Assembly (NCBI GenBank): GCA_031292915.1
Contig: JAUMSH010000026.1
Span: 1 to 35,388 of the forward strand
Direction of reading: 5' to 3'
DNA: 35,388 nt
Source of the DNA: Collinsella sp.
GTDB lineage: Bacteria; Actinomycetota; Coriobacteriia; Coriobacteriales; Coriobacteriaceae
Below the pieces are notes generated by a model. That model saw only the letters and a list, made by a program, of their open reading frames with translations. It had not been told where the DNA came from and did not search any database. Positions 8,088 through 17,305 of this stretch are shown here, piece by piece. Position numbers and translations under genes: made by a program. Each line of letters begins with the position of its first letter. Position 1 is the stretch's first letter.

Positions 8088-8241
8088 GATGTTACCTCCT
8101 GGCCCGGCGCCACCACGGCGCATCGATAAACGTTGGTACTCCTTTAGTAAAACCTTTATCAGAGGTTATGCGTTCGTCATTTAGGCAAGTGGTAAAAAAC
8201 CGCAGGGTAGACGGGATAAAACGTTTAACCATCCCATTTGT

Positions 8242-8270
8242 TTGTCACATTCTGAAGGTACTTTTATGCA
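8242..8270 (+). promoter_or_regulatory. Weak promoter candidate for the nitroreductase
   Basis: TTGTCA (8242-8247) and TATGCA (8265-8270) are spaced by 17 bp. The -10 matches consensus at only three positions. The rest of the 294-bp divergent intergenic region 8088-8381 shows no gene and no clear structured RNA. Confidence 0.3.
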
Positions 8271-8381
8271 AACCTACTTTCCCAATTGGAATCTATCCTT
8301 TTGGCCGGGCAATTGACCGTCTATCGTTTAAGCCCGGCGGGTATGAACGGGGCATCTGCAACGCCACCGCAAGGAGACACC

Positions 8382-8903
8382 ATGGAGACTATCGAAGCAC
8401 TCATTCACCGCCGCAGCTGCCGCAACTACAGCGATCGTCCCGTCGAGGCCGAAAAGCTTGCACGTATTATCGAAGCCGGCCAATATGCACCGAGCGGCAT
8501 GGGCCGCCAGCCGGTGACGTTTGTCGCCGTCACCGACCCCGCGACCGTCGAGCGTCTCTCACAGCTCAACGCCCAGGTCATGGGCAGCAACAGCGACCCC
8601 TTCTATGGCGCCAAGACCGTTGTGGTGGTGCTGGTTGACCGCAGCGTGCCCACACATCTGGAAGACGGCTCGCTCGCCATGGGCAACTTGCTCAACGCCG
8701 CCTATGCACTGGGTGTCGATTCGTGCTGGATTCACCGCGCGCATGAGGTCTTTGACTCGCCCGAGGGCCTGGAGCTGCTGGCCAGCTGGGGCCTGCCCGC
8801 CGACGGCAGCCTGCGCGGTGTCGGTCACTGCATTCTGGGCTATGCCGAGGACACGCTACCCGAGGCAAAGCCGCGCCGCGACAACATCATCTACGTAAGG
8901 TAA
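8382..8903 (+). CDS. Nitroreductase-family flavoprotein
   Basis: A 173-residue FMN-dependent oxidoreductase-like protein. The N-terminal HRRSCRNYSDRPV motif (about 9-21) is the usual phosphate-binding Arg-rich start of the family; the segment APSGMGRQPVTFVAV follows. A central part has the GNLLNAAYALGVDSCWIH pattern, and the C-terminal GYAEDTLPEAKPRRD is typical of small nitroreductases. The length is at the short end of the family. The ATG at 8382 is supported by AAGGAG six bases upstream. These enzymes use NAD(P)H to reduce nitro groups, quinones or other electrophiles; the physiological substrate is unknown. It stands alone and divergent from the 96-residue gene. Confidence 0.9.
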   Translation: METIEALIHRRSCRNYSDRPVEAEKLARIIEAGQYAPSGMGRQPVTFVAVTDPATVERLSQLNAQVMGSNSDPFYGAKTVVVVLVDRSVPTHLEDGSLAMGNLLNAAYALGVDSCWIHRAHEVFDSPEGLELLASWGLPADGSLRGVGHCILGYAEDTLPEAKPRRDNIIYVR

Positions 8904-8909
8904 TTAGTT

Positions 8910-8931
8910 CCGCCGTTCTACCGAACGGCGG
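8910..8931 (+). terminator. Short hairpin after the nitroreductase gene
   Basis: CGCCGTTC and GAACGGCG flank a loop of four bases, seven bases past the stop codon. No T-tract follows, so termination is uncertain. Confidence 0.45.
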
Positions 8932-8982
8932 GCTCGTTGACGCTGCGCGGGCCGCATTCACGCCAATCTGACGTTCAATTTC

Positions 8983-9011
8983 GAGGGCGCGACCAGAAGG
9001 TCAGCGCCCTC
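8983..9011. terminator. Hairpin between convergent nitroreductase and membrane-protein genes
   Basis: GAGGGCGC (8983-8990) with GCGCCCTC (9004-9011), extended by GACC/GGTC around AGAA. It is a perfect strong stem apart from one bulged A. It lies 120 bp beyond the stop of the minus-strand gene at 9132. No good U-tract is present. Confidence 0.45.
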
Positions 9012-9131
9012 TCATTTCACGTCACCTTGGCGCAAATGCGGCTCGCTCGCTTTTGGCGACTGACATCGAATGAGCCACTGTCTTGGGCAGCTAAAAAAGC
9101 CCCGTCCCAAATTAGCTACCCCACTCGTAAC

Positions 9132-9707
9132 TTATATTGACGTCGCCGTTGTCGTCGTTTCGTTCGTCTGGGCCGTTTCGGCGCCATCGCCCTGTTCGTC
9201 CTCGTCCTTTTGCGCATCGGCGATGGTGGAGGCCGCCGCAACGATACCGCGCTGGGGCGCGACGCCCGTCTGGGCCTGAGCGCCCTCGACAACTTCTGTA
9301 CCTACATGCGCGAGCTCGGGCGATTTAAACATTGCGTCCAAGTTGGCGCCACCGCCGGCGTAGCCAAGCGCAGCGAGCGCGATGACGATCACTGCAACGG
9401 CGGCCACGATCGGCACGTAGCGATGCCAGCCGGCGGGATTGAGCCCGCTGCGGCGAGCCGCCCCGCGGCTGATGTAGCCGAGCGTTCCGTCGTGCTTGAG
9501 CTTTGAGCCCACCACGCGTTTGCGGCCCCACAGCGAGGACTCTGCCTGCATTGCCAAGCGGGCGCTTGCCGAAGGGTAGCCGTATTTAGTGCGCTTGAAC
9601 GAGCCATCAAACCCCGAGGCGTGTTTGCCCCACGTCACCGATGTCGTGCGTCGGTTGACCGGCGCGGCACTCCGCCTTCTGCGGCTCGGTTTTGAAGTCT
9701 CAGCCAT
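9132..9707 (-). CDS. Single-pass membrane protein of unknown function
   Basis: A 191-residue protein with a clear bitopic layout. An Arg/Lys-rich cytoplasmic N-terminus (about 1-96, with SRRRRSAAPVNRR near the start) leads to one hydrophobic helix at about 97-117. An acidic, Ala/Thr/Glu-rich extracytoplasmic tail (about 118-191) ends in TNETTTTATSI. I do not recognise a domain. The ATG at 9707 with GAGGG just upstream is chosen over an upstream ATG at 9761, which lies at the promoter. The positive-inside distribution supports a signal-anchor with the C-terminus outside. The gene follows the Fis-type regulator in the same direction with only 84 bp between, but it has its own promoter candidate. 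Confidence 0.75.
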   Translation of the reverse strand: MAETSKPSRRRRSAAPVNRRTTSVTWGKHASGFDGSFKRTKYGYPSASARLAMQAESSLWGRKRVVGSKLKHDGTLGYISRGAARRSGLNPAGWHRYVPIVAAVAVIVIALAALGYAGGGANLDAMFKSPELAHVGTEVVEGAQAQTGVAPQRGIVAAASTIADAQKDEDEQGDGAETAQTNETTTTATSI

Positions 9708-9751
9708 ATGCCCTCGCACGCCGTAACCAAATCGAAACAATAACGCTTTGG

Positions 9752-9780
9752 ACTGTAGCACACGCGTCGCGTGCGGTCAC
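9752..9780 (-). promoter_or_regulatory. Promoter candidate for the membrane protein at 9707
   Basis: On the minus strand GTGACC (plus 9775-9780) and TACAGT (plus 9752-9757) are spaced by 17 bp; the start codon lies 45 nt downstream. A GCACACGCG/CGCGTGC inverted repeat covers most of the spacer. Confidence 0.45.
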
Positions 9781-9791
9781 GGGCGCCTCGC

Positions 9792-11009
9792 TCAACGGTC
9801 ATCGTCCTTCAGCAAGCGCCACAGCGTTGTACGGCTTATGCCCAGCACCTCCGCCGCACGGGTTCGGTTGCCGTGGAGATAGTCTACAACCAGATGCGCG
9901 ATATCTCGCTCGGTATCGGCCAGCGGTCGCAGGATATACAGGTCACTTTCAAGCGTCGGGGCGCCAAAGGTTGCGGTCTTAATCACGTCCTCTTGGGCGA
10001 GCACTTCCTCCGCCACAGCGCGGTCCACCGTGCCCGTCCCCACCAATATATACAGTCGTTCCGAGACCTCGCGGAGCTGCAGATAGTTGCGCGGCCAGCG
10101 GTAAGCATCGAGCGTCTTCGTCGCCGCGGCAGACAGCGTGGGCGCTGCCGTCCCAAATGCATCAGCGAGATATTCCAAATAGCGCGCGACCTTCGTCGAC
10201 GCGGCTCCCTGCTCGGCGATTGCCGGCGCGACGCTCACCGCACAGGCGAAGCGCTCGGTCACAAAGGCGGCTTGATCACTTTCGCCGCCGCCCGGCATGT
10301 CATTCGCCGTCAGCACCACATGGCAGCGCGTCGCCAACGCGGTGTCGGTCATCGTGGAGACCAGCTCGCGGAGGCGCTGGGGGCCAACCGCGTTCCAGCC
10401 CTCAATGCAAAGGGTCAGCCCCATTTGGAACAACGGCGATTCGACGCTTTTGAGTACATGGCGCCAACCGCGCTCGGTGAGCTCATCGAGCGCAACGGAA
10501 ACAAAGGGCTGATCGGCAAAAGGACCGTCCAGATAGAGGCGCTTGGCGATCTCGACCTGACCCGCTCCCAGCTCGCCCTCGAGCATAAGAGGCACACCGC
10601 GCGCGTAACTCTCTGCAACCGGCGCAGCCACCGAGGCCGCCCCCTCAACGATGCCGTACGCGCTCGATTCGTAGCGGGCCTCAACTTCGTCGGCGTTGAG
10701 CCACTCGATGCCCGCATGCGCCGCGGCACCGCGCACCTCGCGGACCACGACAACCCAAAGCCCCCCGCCCTCTTTGTCGGTGGGGCGAACGGTCAGGCTC
10801 AGGCGCGTACCCTCACGCCCCATAACCAGACGCGCGCCGTCTCCTATACGGTCGAGACGCTCAGCAACAAAAGCCGCCACATCCCGCTCAAGCGCCGCGT
10901 CATTCATGGTCGAGATCGCGACGTCCCCACGCGCATCGATCGCCAATGCCGAGGCCCCGGCAGCAGCCAGGGCCTCGGTCAAGATGTTCAGCTTGGCATC
11001 GCTATCCAT
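9792..11009 (-). CDS. Fis-type transcriptional regulator with degenerate AAA+ domain
   Basis: A 405-residue protein resembling sigma-54-dependent activators but with a decayed ATPase core. Residues 1-125 are an unassigned sensory-like region. At 145-153 GELGAGQVE stands where Walker A (GESGTGKE) is expected, so the lysine is replaced by Gln151. GLTLCIEGWNAVG (197-209) stands where Walker B would be, without the acidic pair. The GAFTGA sigma-54 contact loop is missing. YRWPRNYLQLREV (303-315) still matches the usual YPWPGNVRELENV, and the C-terminus (about 380-402, NRTRAAEVLGISRTTLWRLL) is a clear Fis-type helix-turn-helix. I infer a DNA-binding regulator that no longer works by ATP-driven sigma-54 activation. 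The ATG at 11009 has AGGGG seven bases upstream. Confidence 0.8.
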   Translation of the reverse strand: MDSDAKLNILTEALAAAGASALAIDARGDVAISTMNDAALERDVAAFVAERLDRIGDGARLVMGREGTRLSLTVRPTDKEGGGLWVVVVREVRGAAAHAGIEWLNADEVEARYESSAYGIVEGAASVAAPVAESYARGVPLMLEGELGAGQVEIAKRLYLDGPFADQPFVSVALDELTERGWRHVLKSVESPLFQMGLTLCIEGWNAVGPQRLRELVSTMTDTALATRCHVVLTANDMPGGGESDQAAFVTERFACAVSVAPAIAEQGAASTKVARYLEYLADAFGTAAPTLSAAATKTLDAYRWPRNYLQLREVSERLYILVGTGTVDRAVAEEVLAQEDVIKTATFGAPTLESDLYILRPLADTERDIAHLVVDYLHGNRTRAAEVLGISRTTLWRLLKDDDR

Positions 11010-11134
11010 GATTCGCCCCTGTCCGCGGCGACGTGCAACCGCCGGCGGTCGCACGACCGAGTGTTTCAAAATTGAACGATATTGCTCACCAAACACTATA
11101 GGGCAGAAAGCGCCGTCCTGCGAGTATAGGTGTT

Positions 11135-11223
11135 GCCCCGCATCGCCATCCTGGCGGGGCGATAAGAGCTCTTCGGGACTTATAAACCTGCGGACAAGCC
11201 ATACCCGCAAGAGCTCCTATCGC
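11135..11223 (-). promoter_or_regulatory. Two abutting hairpins between YeiH and regulator genes
   Basis: Reading leftward after the YeiH stop, a long imperfect stem (11204-11223 with 11159-11177, near-perfect) is followed at once by a GCCCCGC/GCGGGGC stem (11154-11160 with 11135-11141). The second can refold through ATCGCC/GGCGAT, which would borrow bases from the first. No U-tract follows either. They may terminate the YeiH transcript or attenuate the regulator downstream. Confidence 0.4.
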
Positions 11224-11275
11224 TCCACCGTGAGAATGCGCTCACCAGCAACCAGCACGCAAACAAGCTACTTCT

Positions 11276-12310
11276 CTACCAGATTCCCAGTACGTGTTGC
11301 ATTCCCAAACTCATGCACGCAATGCCAATCCAGCAGCAAAAGCCCAATGCGATGGGCTTGCCGCCCTTTTTGACCAGCTCGACGATATCGGTATTAAAGC
11401 CAATAGCCGCCATGGCCATCACAATAAAGAATTTCGACAGCTCCTTGATGGGCGCCGTAAAGGACGCGGGAAGCTGAAGCACCGTGGTGATCACGCTCGC
11501 CAGCACAAAGAACAGCACGAACATGGGAAACGCGCGTTTAAGCGAGAACGTGCTTTTGGCGTCACCGCCGGCCTTGCGCGCCAGATGCATCTGCCAGCAT
11601 GCGAGAACCAACGTGATGGGAATAATGGCCAGCGTCCTGGTGAGCTTGACCACTGTGGCGCTCTCGAGCACATTGGCGCCGGGGTGCATGCTGTCCCAGG
11701 CGCTCGCCGCAGCCGTTACGGACGAGGTGTCGTTGATGGCGGTACCGGCAAACAGGCCAAAGCCCTCGTTGGTCAGCCCGAGCATGCCGCCGAGCGTCGG
11801 AAACACGAGCGCCGCGATAACGTTAAACAGGAAGATGACCGAAATAGCCTGGGCAATCTCGCGATCGTCGGCATCGATGACGGGTGCGGTCGCAGCGATG
11901 GCAGAACCGCCGCAAATCGACGAACCCACACCCACAAGCGTCGCGATCTTGCCCGGCACGTTCATAACGCGGCAGAGCACAAAGGCGATGACAAGCGAGG
12001 TCGAGATTGTCGCCACGATAATCGGCAGCGACTGGGCGCCCTTGGACAGAATCTGGGAGAGGTTCATGCCAAAGCCAAGCAGGATAACCGCGTACTGCAA
12101 GACTTTTTTGGACGTATAGGTGACGCCTGCGGCGAGCTGTTCGCGACGATTCTTGGGAAAGACGAGCGCCAGGACCATGCCAAAGAGGATGGCGAATACC
12201 GGACCGCCGACCACCTCAACCTGTTTGCCGAGCAACGTCGCGGGAATGGCGATGATCAGGCAGAACAAGACGCCTTTCCAGCGCTCGCGTACGATATTTG
12301 CCAGTTGCAT
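11276..12310 (-). CDS. YeiH-family putative sulfate/anion exporter
   Basis: A 344-residue polytopic membrane protein of the YeiH/UPF0324 type. About ten hydrophobic helices are visible, with the conserved segments LGFGMNLSQI, VGVGSSICGGSAIAATAPVI and FAGTAINDTSSVTAAASAW near the pore-lining repeats. The protein ends at WIGIACMSLGMQHVLGIW. The family is annotated as a putative sulfate exporter on weak evidence; sulfonate, thiosulfate or other anions are equally possible. The ATG at 12310 has AAGGA upstream. A GntR/FCD regulator starts 163 bp away on the opposite strand, a common regulator-target arrangement. Confidence 0.9.
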   Translation of the reverse strand: MQLANIVRERWKGVLFCLIIAIPATLLGKQVEVVGGPVFAILFGMVLALVFPKNRREQLAAGVTYTSKKVLQYAVILLGFGMNLSQILSKGAQSLPIIVATISTSLVIAFVLCRVMNVPGKIATLVGVGSSICGGSAIAATAPVIDADDREIAQAISVIFLFNVIAALVFPTLGGMLGLTNEGFGLFAGTAINDTSSVTAAASAWDSMHPGANVLESATVVKLTRTLAIIPITLVLACWQMHLARKAGGDAKSTFSLKRAFPMFVLFFVLASVITTVLQLPASFTAPIKELSKFFIVMAMAAIGFNTDIVELVKKGGKPIALGFCCWIGIACMSLGMQHVLGIW

Positions 12311-12396
12311 ATGGGATTCCTTCTTTCTATTTCACGTTTGCGACGGCTTATGATACGGCAACATTGAGCACAGCCTTGCGCAAACACAGACTAAGA

Positions 12397-12456
12397 TGCC
12401 GCGATAGTTCTCAGGCAACAGCCGAATTACCCACCGCGGAGAGCTGATTCGCGGCA
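12397..12456. promoter_or_regulatory. Inverted repeat in the YeiH/GntR divergent promoter region
   Basis: TGCCGCGA (12397-12404) and TCGCGGCA (12449-12456) are perfect reverse complements 44 bp apart, with partial extension inward. The right copy abuts a CATAAT -10-like sequence for the GntR gene. It could be paired operator half-sites. Confidence 0.35.
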
Positions 12457-12473
12457 TAATTAACAACTGACAT

Positions 12474-13205
12474 ATGAGTTTGATAGAACAGTTGCGAGGC
12501 GCTATGGAAGAATCGATGCACGTCGGCGAGCAGGAAACGAGCCTACAGGACCAGTCCTACCACACCATTCGACGCAAAATCGTCTACCTGGACTACAAGC
12601 CGGGCGAAAAGCTGGGCGTCAAGCAGCTTTGCGATGACCTGGACATGGGTCGCACGCCCGTGCGCGAGGCTTTGGTTCGCTTGGCGCAGGAAGGCCTGGT
12701 GCGCACCGTGCCCCAGAGCGGCACCTACGTCTCGCCCATCAACCTCACCCTTGCCGAGAGTGCCTGTTACATCCGCGAGCATCTGGAAAAGCAGGTGATT
12801 GTGGAGTGCTGTGCGCGCGCCACGTCGGCCGGCATCGAGCAGCTCGACCGCGCCATCGTGCTGCAGGAAAAGGCCATGGCCGAGGAGGATCGCATCGGCT
12901 TCTTTTTGAGCGACAACCTCATGCATCACATGATTTTTAGCATCGCATGTCGCAGCACCGTGTGGTCGTGGCTCGAAGAGACCAATGCCGACCTGGAGCG
13001 CTTCCGCTGGCTGCGCGCCGCCACGCAGGTTCTCGACAATCAGGACATCGTGAACGAGCACAAGCAGATTCGCCGCGCTATCGCCGGTCGCGACCCCATC
13101 GAAGCGAGCTTTTTGGTCAGCAAGCACCTGCACATGATGTTCCGCAATCAAACCGAGGTTCTGGACCAGTTCCCCGAGTACTTCGAGACCAGCAAGCTCC
13201 GCTAA
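12474..13205 (+). CDS. GntR-family regulator, FCD (FadR-like) subfamily
   Basis: A 243-residue regulator. The N-terminal winged helix (about 27-95) carries the standard GntR pattern: Ile-Val-x-Leu-x-Tyr-x-Pro-Gly-Glu-x-Leu at the second helix, GRTPVREALVRLAQEGLV as recognition helix, and a TVPQSGTYVSP wing. The C-terminal all-helical FCD domain (about 105-235) binds a metal-coordinated organic acid or similar ligand in relatives. The ATG at 12474 has no obvious ribosome site; an ATG at 12504 with GAGG four bases upstream is a serious alternative that removes ten residues. The gene is divergent from the YeiH transporter, which it probably controls. The stop codon is part of a GGGACAG hairpin. 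Confidence 0.92.
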   Translation: MSLIEQLRGAMEESMHVGEQETSLQDQSYHTIRRKIVYLDYKPGEKLGVKQLCDDLDMGRTPVREALVRLAQEGLVRTVPQSGTYVSPINLTLAESACYIREHLEKQVIVECCARATSAGIEQLDRAIVLQEKAMAEEDRIGFFLSDNLMHHMIFSIACRSTVWSWLEETNADLERFRWLRAATQVLDNQDIVNEHKQIRRAIAGRDPIEASFLVSKHLHMMFRNQTEVLDQFPEYFETSKLR

Positions 13206-13253
13206 CCTGCCAAAAAGGGACAGGTTTATTTTGGCAGGTTTTATCTGGGCAAA
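13204..13253 (+). repeat. GGGACAG intergenic repeat, copy A
   Basis: AACCTGCCAAAA (13204-13215), a 13-nt loop with AGGGACAGG, then TTTTGGCAGGTT (13229-13240) and the flank TTATCTGGGCAAA. The stem is 12 bp and perfect. The first two bases are the last two of the GntR stop codon TAA. Copies B (18351) and C (15381, inverted) have the same design. Confidence 0.85.
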
Positions 13254-13260
13254 TGCAACA

Positions 13261-13294
13261 AGGCCCGGCTCCGTCTTGATGCGGAGCCGGGCCT
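13261..13294. terminator. Bidirectional terminator between GntR gene and glmS
   Basis: AGGCCCGGCTCCG (13261-13273) and CGGAGCCGGGCCT (13282-13294) form a 13-bp perfect stem with an 8-nt loop between convergent genes, 25 nt from the glmS stop. Confidence 0.85.
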
Positions 13295-13319
13295 TAGTTG
13301 TTAGAACGACGGAACTCGA

Positions 13320-15167
<1,848 letters not shown>

Positions 15168-15241
15168 AGGATAAATCCCTTCGTTCGCGTGACTGCAAGA
15201 CATCCACGCACAGGGGGCGCTGAGACGTATAACGTTCGAGT

Positions 15242-15301
15242 ATTGTACTCACGCAAGCGCAAGCTGATATACCAGAAGTGGTATCTCAACTTAGATACCA
15301 C
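15242..15301 (-). promoter_or_regulatory. glmS promoter with three TGGTAT half-sites
   Basis: A TACAAT -10 on the minus strand (plus 15242-15247) lacks a good -35. Immediately upstream are ATACCA (15269-15274), TGGTAT (15279-15284) and ATACCA (15295-15300). The latter two form a perfect 9-bp inverted repeat, GTGGTATCT/AGATACCAC, with a 6-bp spacer. TGGT/ACCA half-sites are typical of GntR/HutC amino-sugar regulators, but no such regulator is encoded next door. Confidence 0.5.
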
Positions 15302-15329
15302 CCGATGCACACATGCCCAGCCGGTCCAA

Positions 15330-15364
15330 ACCACCGCAAAGGTGCCTGTCCCCTTCGTGGTGGT
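15330..15364. repeat. GGGACAG-core hairpin in the glmS/LacI intergenic region
   Basis: Arms 15330-15342 (ACCACCGCAAAGG) and 15352-15364 (CCTTCGTGGTGGT) pair with two mismatches; the loop and adjacent bases carry CCTGTCCCC, which is GGGGACAGG on the minus strand. The stem differs from copies A-C but the core is the same. Confidence 0.5.
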
Positions 15365-15380
15365 CGCGCTGGCAACGGCG

Positions 15381-15430
15381 TTTCCCCAGATAAAACCTGC
15401 CAAAATAAACCTGTCCCTTTTTGGAAGGTT
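15381..15430 (-). repeat. GGGACAG intergenic repeat, copy C (inverted)
   Basis: Read on the minus strand it matches copies A and B over about 50 bp: stem arms 15419-15430 and 15394-15405, 13-nt loop with AGGGACAGG, then the TTATCTGGGGAAA flank. One stem base differs (TTTTGGAAGGTT on the plus strand). Unlike A and B it does not follow a gene; it sits upstream of both glmS and the LacI gene. Confidence 0.8.
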
Positions 15431-15438
15431 TGGGATGC

Positions 15439-15444
15439 TACAAT
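15439..15444 (+). promoter_or_regulatory. Probable -10 box of the LacI-type gene
   Basis: TACAAT 36 nt before the LacI start codon, preceded by TGC. No good -35 is visible; the 17-bp upstream position falls in the T-rich arm of repeat copy C, so the repeat may contribute promoter bases. Confidence 0.4.
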
Positions 15445-15479
15445 CTGGCTTGTACTTGAAACGCATCAAAGGGGCCGCT

Positions 15480-16592
15480 ATGGCAAAGGTAAAAATCAGC
15501 GACGTCGCGCGCGAGGCCGGGGTTTCGTTGGGCACGGTTTCCAACGCGCTCAACCATCCCGAAAAGTTGCGCCCCGAGACCCTCAAGCTCATCAACGAGA
15601 CCATCAATCGCCTGGGCTACCTGCCCAACCAAAGCGCTCGTCAGCTCGCGGGCGGCGCCACCAAGTCCTTTGGCCTGGTGCTTCCCCGTCTCGACCACGG
15701 CTTTTCGCTCCAAATCGCCAGCGGCGCCCACAACGAGGCCCGCAAGCACGGCTACGACCTGCTCATCGCCAACGCCGATAACGACGACATTCTCGAGGAC
15801 CATTACCTGCGCTATTTTATGGGCACGCAGATGTCCGGCGTCATGGTTCAGCCCATGGCGTCCCCCGACTGGCATCCGGCCATGACTAAAATGCCCGTGC
15901 CGATCGTCCACCTGGACATCCATTGCTCCGAGCCCGGCTACTACGTAGCGGCCGACAACGAGGCCCAGGGTCGCATCATTGCCGAACTCGCCATCGCCCG
16001 CGGCGCGCACCATATTGTCGTCGTCGGCCGAGCAGCATTTATGCAGCTCACCCTGCGCGTGCTTGGCATTCACAAGGCCCTCGCTCTGCACCCCGATATC
16101 AAGATCGAAGTCATCGACGCCGGCGAATGGAATACCGCTGCCGACGGCTACGGCATCGGTGCCCAAATCGCCGAGCGCCCCGCAAACGAACGCCCCGATT
16201 TTGTCGTCGGCCTGACCGACGTGTTGGCCTCGGGCGTTATCTCGGCGCTGGTCGACAAGGGCATCTCTGTCCCCGGGCAAGTACGCGTAGCAGGCTGCGA
16301 TGGCAACCCACTCGCTTGGAGCGGATCGGTCCCGCTCACTACGGTGGCACCCCCGGGCTACGAGATTGGCCGCAAGGGCGTTCAATTGCTCATGGAGCAA
16401 ATCGAGAACAAGGCGCCGGCGAAGACCAAGCACGTCCGCATCGGCTCTGCCGCGCGCACCGTCACCGCAGTCACCGCCGCCGAGGATATCAACCGCCAAG
16501 AACTGGTGCGTCCGTTCCTATTGGAGCGCGCCAGCACCCAGGCAAGCAGCCAGACCGACGCCACGGCCATCAACCTCGGCGCGTATCTATAG
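15480..16592 (+). CDS. LacI-family transcriptional regulator
   Basis: A 370-residue repressor/activator of the LacI/GalR type. The N-terminal helix-turn-helix (VKISDVAREAGVSLGTVSNALN, about 4-25, part of a domain to 50) is followed by the hinge and a periplasmic-binding-protein-like sugar domain. RLGYLPNQSARQLAGG (about 45-60) is the typical hinge region. The family binds operators as dimers or tetramers and responds to sugars or their phosphates. The extra C-terminal segment beyond AARTVTA (about 325-370) is long and Ala/Gln/Thr-rich. The ATG at 15480 has AAAGGGG upstream. The adjacent HAD phosphatase is convergent, so no target is obvious from neighbours. An open frame continues far upstream antisense to glmS but has no coding character there. 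Confidence 0.93.
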   Translation: MAKVKISDVAREAGVSLGTVSNALNHPEKLRPETLKLINETINRLGYLPNQSARQLAGGATKSFGLVLPRLDHGFSLQIASGAHNEARKHGYDLLIANADNDDILEDHYLRYFMGTQMSGVMVQPMASPDWHPAMTKMPVPIVHLDIHCSEPGYYVAADNEAQGRIIAELAIARGAHHIVVVGRAAFMQLTLRVLGIHKALALHPDIKIEVIDAGEWNTAADGYGIGAQIAERPANERPDFVVGLTDVLASGVISALVDKGISVPGQVRVAGCDGNPLAWSGSVPLTTVAPPGYEIGRKGVQLLMEQIENKAPAKTKHVRIGSAARTVTAVTAAEDINRQELVRPFLLERASTQASSQTDATAINLGAYL

Positions 16593-16617
16593 CACGCCCG
16601 CAAGTATGCTTAGGCGC

Positions 16618-16639
16618 AAACGTGAGCAATTGCTCGTTT
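16618..16639. terminator. Hairpin between convergent LacI and HAD genes
   Basis: AAACG/CGTTT arms around the 12-bp palindrome GAGCAATTGCTC (16624-16635). It lies in the 62-bp gap of two convergent genes; a short T-rich tail exists on the plus strand only. Confidence 0.5.
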
Positions 16640-16654
16640 CAACGCCGCAATTGT

Positions 16655-17305
16655 CTAGCGCACGGCCTTGACTGCCGCCGCCAGATCGAACAACGTATCG
16701 AGCACGGCCTCGCAGCCATCCACCACGTCCTGCGGCAGCGGCACGATATCGGGGACGGCAAAGACATGGCATCCGGCCGTGATGCCCGAGACGCAGCCGT
16801 TGCGCGAATCCTCGACCACGGCACATTCCTCGGGAGCAAAGCCCGCGCGCTCGCAGGCGAGCAAATACATCTCGGGGTCGGGCTTGCCGTGCACGACGTC
16901 CTCGCCGCAGGTCACCGTTTCAAACTTGTCAAAGAGGCCGAATGCTTTAAGGTTGCGCTCGGCCGTAACATGGCGCGATGACGTTGCAAGGCCTACGTGA
17001 TAGCCCGCAGCCAACAGCTCGTCTATGCACTCGGCAGCGCCGGCCTTAAGCTCCAGATCGGTCTTGACCATCTCGTCGCGAATCTCCTTGTGGCGGACAT
17101 AGATCGCCTCGGCGGTCTCGTGGCTGCCGTAATGCTTATCTAGGATGTCCATGACATCGGGTAGCGTGCGACCGATAAACTGATGGATCAGCGCATCATC
17201 AATCGCGAGCCCCAGCTCAGCGGCGCCTGCCTTCCAGGCCCTAATCCCCAAACGCTCGGTATCGACCAGCGTTCCATCCATGTCAAAAATAACAGCCTTG
17301 ATCAT
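16655..17305 (-). CDS. HAD-superfamily hydrolase (beta-phosphoglucomutase-like)
   Basis: A 216-residue subfamily IA haloacid-dehalogenase phosphatase or phosphoglucomutase. FDMDGTLVDTE (about 7-17) supplies the nucleophile Asp8 and acid/base Asp10. A helical cap follows (about 18-90). Motif II is the Ser in ATSSRHVTAERNL, motif III the Lys in GKPDPEMYLLA, and motif IV VVEDSRNGC. The GKPDP and EDSxxG pattern is usual in the beta-phosphoglucomutase/GPH-like group. The ATG at 17305 has GAGGGGG upstream. The substrate is a small phosphorylated metabolite that cannot be named from sequence. Convergent with the LacI gene and divergent from larE. Confidence 0.92.
   Translation of the reverse strand: MIKAVIFDMDGTLVDTERLGIRAWKAGAAELGLAIDDALIHQFIGRTLPDVMDILDKHYGSHETAEAIYVRHKEIRDEMVKTDLELKAGAAECIDELLAAGYHVGLATSSRHVTAERNLKAFGLFDKFETVTCGEDVVHGKPDPEMYLLACERAGFAPEECAVVEDSRNGCVSGITAGCHVFAVPDIVPLPQDVVDGCEAVLDTLFDLAAAVKAVR

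Noticed and set aside
15168..15479. glmS ribozyme or riboswitch
   Set aside because: The region is made of operator-like half-sites and repeats; I could not find the ribozyme core, and that class is mainly known from Firmicutes.
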